The translations under genes and the position numbers were made by a program. Source: Patiria miniata (taxonomy: Eukaryota; Echinodermata; Asteroidea; Valvatida; Asterinidae). Taken from it: 64,000 nucleotides of DNA. The notes below the pieces were generated by a model. It ran no database searches, had not been told where the DNA came from, and saw nothing but the letters and a program-made list of their open reading frames with translations. The DNA lies in NCBI RefSeq assembly GCF_015706575.1, contig NW_024037059.1, positions 29,026,129 to 29,090,128 on the forward strand. Direction: 5' to 3'. Below are positions 13,601 through 22,600 of this stretch, piece by piece (the first letter of the stretch is position 1; each line of letters opens with the position of its first letter).

Positions 13601-16600
13601 AATGAAGATTGTCAAACTGTTTCCAGACATTTCTTCTTCTTTTTTTTTTATAAAGTGGAACAACTAGTTCAATTTTTTCCCCTTTCTTCCTTTCGTCAGG
13701 CTACTGTGGTGCTGACGTGAAAGCCCTGTGCACGGAAGCCGCACTGTTCGCGCTCCGACGTCAGTACCCACAGATCTATGCTTCCAAGGAGAAACTCCAA
13801 CTGGATCTAACTCGGATTCAGATGAGCGCGCAAGACTTCCACAAAGCAATGAAGAAGATGGTGCCGGCTGCGCAGCGTTCTGTCGTCTCGCCTGGGAGGG
13901 CGCTGTCTGTCGTTATCCGACCGCTGTTGCAGAATCAGTTGAATGCCGTGCTGGAGCAGTTGCGTCGAGTCATGCCTGCTGCGGTCTGTCCAGGTGATAG
14001 GAAAACTACAACAGGTGAGTAGGAAACTGTATATTGTCCATGAAGGAAAACTGTTATTATATTTCTGACTAATGTGAGTATATTTTTGACAACTGTGAGT
14101 ATATTTCTGACAACTGTGAATAAATTTCTGACAACTGTGAGTATATTTCTGACTACTGTGAGTATATTTTTGACAACTGTGAGTATATTTTTGACAACTG
14201 TGAGTATATTTCTGACAACTGTGAATAAATTTCTGACAACTGTGAGTATATTTCTGACTACTGTGAGTATATTTTTGACAACTGTGAGTATATTTTTGAC
14301 AACTGTGAGTATATTTCTGACAACTGTGAATAAATTTCTGACAACTGTGAGTATATTTCTGACTACTGTGAGTATATTTCTGACAACTGTGAATAAATTT
14401 CTGACAACTGTGAGTATATTTCTGACCACTGTGAGTATATTTTTGACAACTGTGAGTTTATTTCTGACTACCGTGAGTATATTTCTGACTACTGTGAGAA
14501 TATTTCTGACTACTGTGAGTATATTTCCGACTACCTTGAGTATATTTCTGACTACTGTGAGAATATTTCTGTCTACTGTGAGGATATTTCTTACTGCTGT
14601 GAGTATATTTCTGACTACTGCGAGTATATTTCTGACTACTGTGGGTATATTTCTGACTACTGTGAGTATATTTTTGACTACCGGGAGTATATTTCTGACT
14701 ACTGTGAGTATAATTCTGACCATTGTGAGTATATCTGACTACCGTGAGTATATTTCTGACTACTGTGAGTATATTTCTGACTACTGTGACTATATTACTG
14801 ACTAACGTGTCTATATTTCTGACTACTGCGAGTGTATTTCCGACTACTGTGAGTATATTTCCGACTACTGTGAGTATATTTCTGACCACTGTGAGTATAT
14901 TTCTGATTACTGTGAGTATATTTCTGACTACTGTAAGTATATTTCTGACTACTGGGAGTATATTTCTGACTACTGTGAGTATATTTCTGACTACTGTGAG
15001 TATATTTCTTCTCAGGATCTGCATCAGACCAATCCAAGATGATTCTGGACATGATTGAGGATAATGATGACTATAGTGATGAGGACACTCCTTGCATCTT
15101 TGACAAGTCGTCAACACAGAGTAACGGCAGAAGAAAGAAGAGTGTCGGTGACCGAGAACAGTCGGTTCTGTCATTCATGAACTTTTCAAGGCAAGTTGTT
15201 TTGGTTAACTTGTTAGCACCTGCACTAAGTACTAATTAGCTGATACATCTGTAAATCCATACAGTCTGGGGTAGCTTCTGGTCGGTACAGTGAGTAACAG
15301 GCAGGGCAGTTTGGGGCGGTACCGGGGTTTAAAGAGTTGATCGGGGAAAGTGAATTTTTGTATGGTGAGACTAAATTTGGTTTAAACTCACATATCTCTT
15401 GCATATTCGACAATAAATATCCCTGTTAATTTGACGCACCTTGGATTGTTAGATATGCATTAACCCTTACTCTCTGAGGGTAGTTTACTGCATGTCAGTT
15501 GGTTATGCCAATGCCCTCCAGCTGCAGTTTTTTGGCAGATAACAAGTCTTAACAGTGAAGGCTCCAATTGGCAGGAGTTGGAGGCCCTGGAGGGTGCCTG
15601 ATACTGACCAGCTGGGGGCACTCACTTTGTTATCAGAGGACTCTCATTGTTCTCTGTGGCATGTATTGGAGTGCCTGTCCAGTTACCCTTGAAATGACAT
15701 GGCAGATATTGGAGGGCCATGCAAAAAACATAGGAGATTTTCTTGAGGCACATATTGGCATGCATTGGAGGGTCAAGTAGGGTAAGGGTTAAAGTAGATA
15801 AATGGAACTTTACAAATGTTTGTATTTTGTAATGAAAAGTAGTGAGTTTTAGGCAGTCTTGCAAAGATGTTCACAAACATCTTTATGATAGTTCAATTTG
15901 TTTTCTCACACAGTGCTGCCTACGAGAGACCCTCCACTCACAGGCCCCGCCTACTTCTAAGTGGTGCCAAAGGTCACGGTCAAAGTTCACATCTAGGTCC
16001 AGCTCTCCTGAACACCCTAGAAAAGATGCCAGTCCACCGATTAGATCTTCCCGCGCTGTATTCCGTCAGCGCCAGTACACCCGAGGAGTGCTGTGCTCAA
16101 GTAAGTAGAATGGCTGTTGTTCGGTTTTGACGGTTCACTCGTAAAACATCAACCCTAACTCCCTGGGCATTTTTGCTAGGATGCAACCTCAATCCTGTAA
16201 ACTCCTCCAACTGCCTCCATGTACAAATAGTATACAGCCTCAATCCTCCAAAGTCATCTGTTATTTCTTGAATGTGGTTCTTGGAGGGGTGACCACTGCC
16301 TCAATCCTGCAAAACCCTCCTGCAATCACTGTCAATATAACCTTCCCAAATCCTCCAAAATCATCTTTGCAAAATGGAGCATTTTGCAGGATTGAGGCTA
16401 TATGGCAAACATGTGTGGCTGATTTCGGAGGATGCACCGTGTCACGGTCTCAGGCCGGACCTTGTGTTGTTTGTGCTCAGCCGTGCATAAATTTAGGCCT
16501 AGATTATACTTGACATCCTCCACTCCAGGATGTCACTGGCTCTGCCTCAACATGTTGACAGTGATTGCTGGAGGATTTTGCAGGATTGAGGCAGTGGTCA

Positions 16601-19600
16601 TCCCCCAAGGACCACATTCAAGAAACAATGGATGAGTTTGCAGGATTGAGGCTGTATGTAATTTATTTTCACATGGAGGCAGTTGCAGGATTTTGAAATG
16701 GTTAAGGAGTTAGGGTTAATTAATTGCTATTTCCTAATATCTTGACCATGGGCGTGATCCCTGGCTACATGGCATATACAAGTTTATGGCTTCCTGACTA
16801 GTACCCTTGTACAAAAAAACGCTGACAAAAATGGGGAACCGCCATCAAATGGCTGGATAGCTCACTTGGTAGAGCACCGGAACGGTAATCAGGAGGTTGT
16901 AGGTTCAAACCCGCTCCAGTCAATTTCTTTGTTCATCTTTACAATTATGAATGTTTTTATGCGACAGATTTTCCGTGAGGCGCGGCGTACAAGTCCCAGC
17001 ATCATCTACATGCCTCACATCCATCACTGGTGGGAAACCATCACAGACACGACGAGGGCGACATTTCTAAGTCTTCTGCAGGACCTTCCGCCCAGCGCAC
17101 CTGTGTTGATTCTAGCAACCAGCGAAAAGGCTCTCCACGAAGTAGCAGTGGAGGTATAAATCCTTTTTTGACACGCTTTAATTAACCGATCGTATTCAAG
17201 CATAAGAATTGAAGGTTTGCGTTGTGGAAAGAGCAATAAGTGTAAGTTTATGGTTGCATGCAACAAATCTCTTTTGTGAGTTTGTGAGGTTCTGAAAAGA
17301 ACAAGGGGGAAACTCAACGTTTTGGACAGTATACTCTGCCTGTCGTCAGGAGACTGACAGACTCCAGTTGTGAATATTCAAGCAATAAATATTGACTTTC
17401 CATAAAAAACCAAATCTATAATTCAGTTGCAAAGTACTCATACAGTCCCTGAAGGAAATATTTTGGTCCACTGTTCAGTTGTTTACTCAAACCCTTCAGG
17501 GTATTTTGTCAGGAAACCCTGCACAAAACAAGAAATGCAACATTTGTCAAAGTTAGAAACATGCCGTGTGTAACAACATACAACAGGTTAAAAGATCCAA
17601 AGGCCAAAATGACTCACAGTTGGTGGTTGCCAACTGCAAATTGATCGAATACTGACATTGTTCAATTGGACGAGTCCCATTGTCTCAGATTTGGCTGTTT
17701 ATGCACTGAGGTTGATAGCTCACTGCAGCTAGGTCCCACAGACTACTACAACACCTGTCGTACTGTGTTGCGTCTGGCAGGGTTAGGGATATTAAGTTTG
17801 AAATGACTTGACACACAGGTGCGAGAGCTGTTCAGTGATTACAGAGGTGAAGTCTACCGAGTACGACTTCCATCTCCCGAGGAGAGACACGCCTTCTTTG
17901 AGGATCTCATCCTCCATCAAGCTTGTAAGCCGCCTCCAAGGAAGAGAAAAACAGGTACGTTGCCATCCAAAGAATTGTATTTTTACTCCCTGATTTGCAA
18001 GCTCAAACAGAAATTGTGTCTGTTGTTCTTTAGCATCTGTAGAATACCGTGCAACTCTTCAGAAGGATATCTCGCACAGGGATTGCCTTTGCGGCAACAA
18101 GAGATGTACTAAATGTACGTTACGGGAAGCACAGTTCTTCATGGAGTAGCCAACAGAGTTCATTCGAATCCACAAATTATGAAACAAATGGTAACCAACC
18201 GCAGTTCTGTTCCTGTATCCATATTTCCCCTTGATTTGACCTTTATGTGACCTTATCGTCAAGTTCCATGTAAGCTTTAGTTTTGCCAACTGTCGTTACC
18301 ATTCAAGAGCTGTATGTCCTTTCAAATCCTTCACAAGCTCCTCTTGCTCTTCGTAAAAAAAAATAGGCAAGTCCATGTTGGCTTTCGTAAAAACCATTGA
18401 TAGCTACAGCATACCTTGCACCTGCGATTCCTTTTCTACTCGGACAAACCATCTGCATATGAAAAAGAAAAGGAAGAAACGTTTTCTAACAGCTTTTTGG
18501 CATTGTTCGCCCTCTTCTGCATTTGTCTCGTAGACATTTTGTTAACTCACTTACGTTTTTGGTTAATACAGCCACTGATAGCTTGGAGGTACTTCCTGTC
18601 GCGGCGCCCCCAGAGCCGCGCAAACTACAAGAAGAGGAGCTGAAGAAACTGGAAGAACGCGAGGAGTCAACGCTACGAGAGCTGAGGTTATTCCTACGAG
18701 ATGTGCTGACACGTCTTGCTAATGAGAAGAAGTTCCGGCATTTCCTCAGACCTGTTGATCTTGAAGAGGTACGCAATCAACAAGTATTCGCTCAGAATAA
18801 TAATGTGTGGTGTTTATATAGCACTTTCCTTCAAAGCTAGGTCTCAAAGCACTTCACAAGTATTACCCCGTTCAACAGGCCATGAGACCACTTTTCTTCA
18901 GCCGAGATCAGTGCAATCTGGTCTCTACCTTCACAGGTACCCATTCATACTCCTGGGTGGAGAGAAGCAATTGTAGTAAAGTGTCTTGCCCAAGGGCATA
19001 ACCACCATGTTCCTTGTCAGGGTTCGAACCCACATACCATGGCACATGGTCGAATATAGAAACACATCGCTCTCCAAAAGTCAAGGGTCCTTTTTTTGTT
19101 AATTTTCCCTAAAGCAGTCACACCCTATTGGTATGTGCATAAATATTTAAAACATTGTTGACCCCTACGTCATATGTCAACCTAACAATCGACACGCTGG
19201 CCAGCATCGGACTTTACATGGCCCGCCATGTTGAGTCTGTGTTCGGACTACTCAGACACAGCCTAATGGAGCTGTTGTGTTGTGCATTTTGCAGGTACCT
19301 GACTACATGGTTGTCATCAAGAACCCCATGGACCTGTCGACAATGATGAACAAGATCAACTCGCATCATTACAACAGCGGACGAGACATGTTGGATGACA
19401 TCGATCTGATCTGTCAGAATGCATTGGAGTATAATCCTGACCGAGATCCTGGTGGTAAGTACTACCCTGAGACAGTTTACCCATTCCTATTGGTCAAGAG
19501 CTTGTCACATGGGTAGTTTTAAACGGCTGATAAACACTGACTGGTTTTAAACACAATTCCTGCACCGCTGCGTTCTGCGCCACATCGCGCAGTATGCGCT

Positions 19601-22600
19601 GCACGCCACATCGCGCAGTATGCGCTGCACGCCAATCTCCATATAAGGAGATTTTTAGCACTATGCACACGAGGCACATACCATAGACATGTTTCACAAA
19701 ACATGAAGTAAACTGTTGAACAAAATCGTTTGAAATTTGTGGAGTTTTGACTTGTTTTGCCTTCGGCTCGGGCCAATATTGGCGACCAAGCCCAAGTCGG
19801 TTTTAAACGTACTTGTTTAAAACCGGCCAAACACATATTTATATCCTTAGCATATCTCAGTACATGATAATACTTGTGTCAACACATCATCTAGAATATA
19901 TATTTTTCAAATTTACATACTTGTCAAGACATGCATGACCAAAGTTAACAGTGTGTTTTGGTGTACTGGAGGGATTATTTAATTAATAAAGAGAGATTTT
20001 CACTTTTTTTGTGTTTTTCTAAGCGTCCACTCCATGTTGGCTTCAATATGGTTTCAGTATCATTATGTGGTGTTACTATTTCCCTTGTGTCAGACCGAGC
20101 GATCCGTAATTTTGCCTGTGAGTTGAAGGATACAGCGTACGCCATCATTGAAGCCGAGATGGACAAGGATTTTGAGAAGGAGTGTCTGGATATCAAAGAG
20201 TCACAGCGGAACAGAGGTAAGGCCAAACTTGGATATTAGAATGTAACTTTGTTTGACCAAACTGTAGCCATGAAGTTTGTAAGAAACTCACTCCAACATT
20301 GTTTTTGGGGCTTACATGTATTTTCATTTCAAAGTCTGCCTCAAAGTTTTGCAGGAACAAGCCACAATTCTGCTATGTGAAGCAATGTTAAGTTTGAGAT
20401 GCTTTGTGGATGTCTTTCAGGTGAAAGCCCTGCCAAGACAGCTCCTCTGTATTACCGAGTTCTCCCTCCGAGCATGCTCCCCGCCAATCAACAACCTCCT
20501 AATCTCAAGCCAGTCAGGGAGCAGCCAGCCAACCTCAAGAGGAAGACCGACACCCCTCCAAAGATTCACACGCCTGTGAGCGGATTCAACGATCCGTTCT
20601 CTCAATCCACGTCCGTGAAGAGGAAAAGGCCGGCACGTCTGAAATCCAGATGGAACAGGGGGATTGTGTCAAAGGCGAAGAAGAAGAAGAAGGCGACCAA
20701 CGTGGCAGACAGCTCGACGAAGGAAATTGCGGATGAGATCAAAGATGCAGCGGAACAGAAGAATGAAGATAATGTGGAAGAGAACGTGCCTAACGTGGAT
20801 GTCGAAGCTGATAGTAATACAGAACAGAATAGCAAAATCCGTGAGGATGAAACTGGCGACAACCAAGTTAAAGCAGACTCCGTCCCTTCTCACTTGCAAG
20901 AAAACGGACCGATTGAGAACGGGATCGAATCGGACACCTTGCCCGATGAGGACCCCAAAGTTAGTCAGCACTCCCAGTTACCCACTGATAGATTCTGTAG
21001 CGACAACGAAAGTATAAAGAGCGGAGAGGCGTACCGGGATACCAGACCCACTCGCGGGATACCGGGATACCAGACCCGCTCTAGACTCCGTTCCAGCGCC
21101 AGCTCACATTCCGATCACAATCCTGCTTCCCCGAAGTCTACCTCATCAGCACCTGCAATGAACGGAAGTGAACAGTCCACACATGCGTCCCACAGAGAAC
21201 CCGGCATCGATAAAATAGATGATCGGGAACAAAGCGCGGAGACTTCCAGATCAGAAATAACCAGTGAAGACCAAAATACCTCGGGACTCGTCCTCAGACA
21301 GACAAGTAATTCCACACCGACTGCAGAAGTGGAGATGATAGCAACGACAACGTCCCATGCAGATGTTGCGGGGGCGGGGACCAATGATAAAGAGGAGGCG
21401 GTGGAAGGTAAGGGTGACACGCTTTGTCTTTTAGCCGGTCCCAGAGGGCCACTTTAGCATCCCCTTAGTGCCTATCATGACTGGCTGAGGACTTTCACTT
21501 GCAAACCGGGCAGTGCTATCATATAGGATTACCCAAATTATAGTAAAGCCAATGAATGAGATAAAACCCATTGTTTAGACCAGGGCCAAATTTCATGGTT
21601 CATTGCGCATAAGCCAAAATTCCTCGCTTAAGCATGTCATATGCTTACCCAAAGCATGGACATTTCTGCTATATTAAGCAGGGATTTTTTGCTTACTGTA
21701 AGGAGAGCCAAGAAATTGGGTCCTGATGCATGAAAGCATTCCAGCAGACGGCTAATATGAATCCTTTGAATAGAATTGCGTGCGATCTTGGACGAGCTTC
21801 AGTAAGCCTGCATTATGTTGCAAAGTCTTCTTACATTTCGTTTCACTTTTAAAAAAATTATTTTAGGAAAAAAAGATTTGGTGTTAGGAGAAAGTGAAGA
21901 TTTGTGCATTTATTGCATTGACTATAGAGTACCGAAGTGTGACGTCATTTAGAACCAGAAAGTGTTGTGCAAATGAATGGAGTTTGGCACGTGTTGGTTC
22001 ACGGGCTGAATCACCCGCTAATGTCTTTTACACACATTTTGTGCGCATGATGTATTCACTTCAGTACTCTATACGTTACAAATGTTATGTTGGACTTCTA
22101 GTTTTAGGATCACCAGCTCCACGTAGAATGACTAGAAGAATGTGGGCAGACATGACGACACCCAAGGTCGTAGAAAAACCGGAGGAAGTCACACCAGTAC
22201 TTGTTGTAGATCACAAAAAATTGGAGGTAAACAAATCTAAATTATTATTATTATTAATTATTTCTGGTAATGAAAGCAAGGATTCCTCAAAAGCTCCCTA
22301 GGCACTGTAGCTCGCAAGCCTGAAGAAACCTGTAGAGAGAAGACAATGAGAAGAAATTACAGTTAGAGGTGGGAGGAAAACCCCAGAAGAATATTCTAGG
22401 GAAAACCTACGGAATCAGATAGGGACTGAAAATCCAATCCACATGTGGACCAGATCAGGAATCGAACTGGAGTCACAGCAGTAGAAGGCGATGAAAGAAC
22501 CGCTACGCCAGCCTGACTGCATAGTGTTTGGTGGTAAATGTTCTCAAGATTGACAGATTTGAAATTGTTCTGGAACATTTAACTCCCGAAGCCTGTTCTG

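Noticed and set aside
14074..15174. Long overlapping open frames on both strands (238-262 codons)
   Set aside because: Pure translations of the 21-bp minisatellite in ATAD2 intron 13. Period-7 peptides with no start or splice context.
15568..15780. 70-codon frame conserved exactly at 45358-45567
   Set aside because: Both lie inside the 333-bp family D MITE. Identity reflects recent transposition, not protein conservation.
16853..16923. tRNA gene
   Set aside because: Acceptor and T arms fold, but the anticodon stem is imperfect, T33 is missing and a SINE tail follows. A second copy shares the tail.
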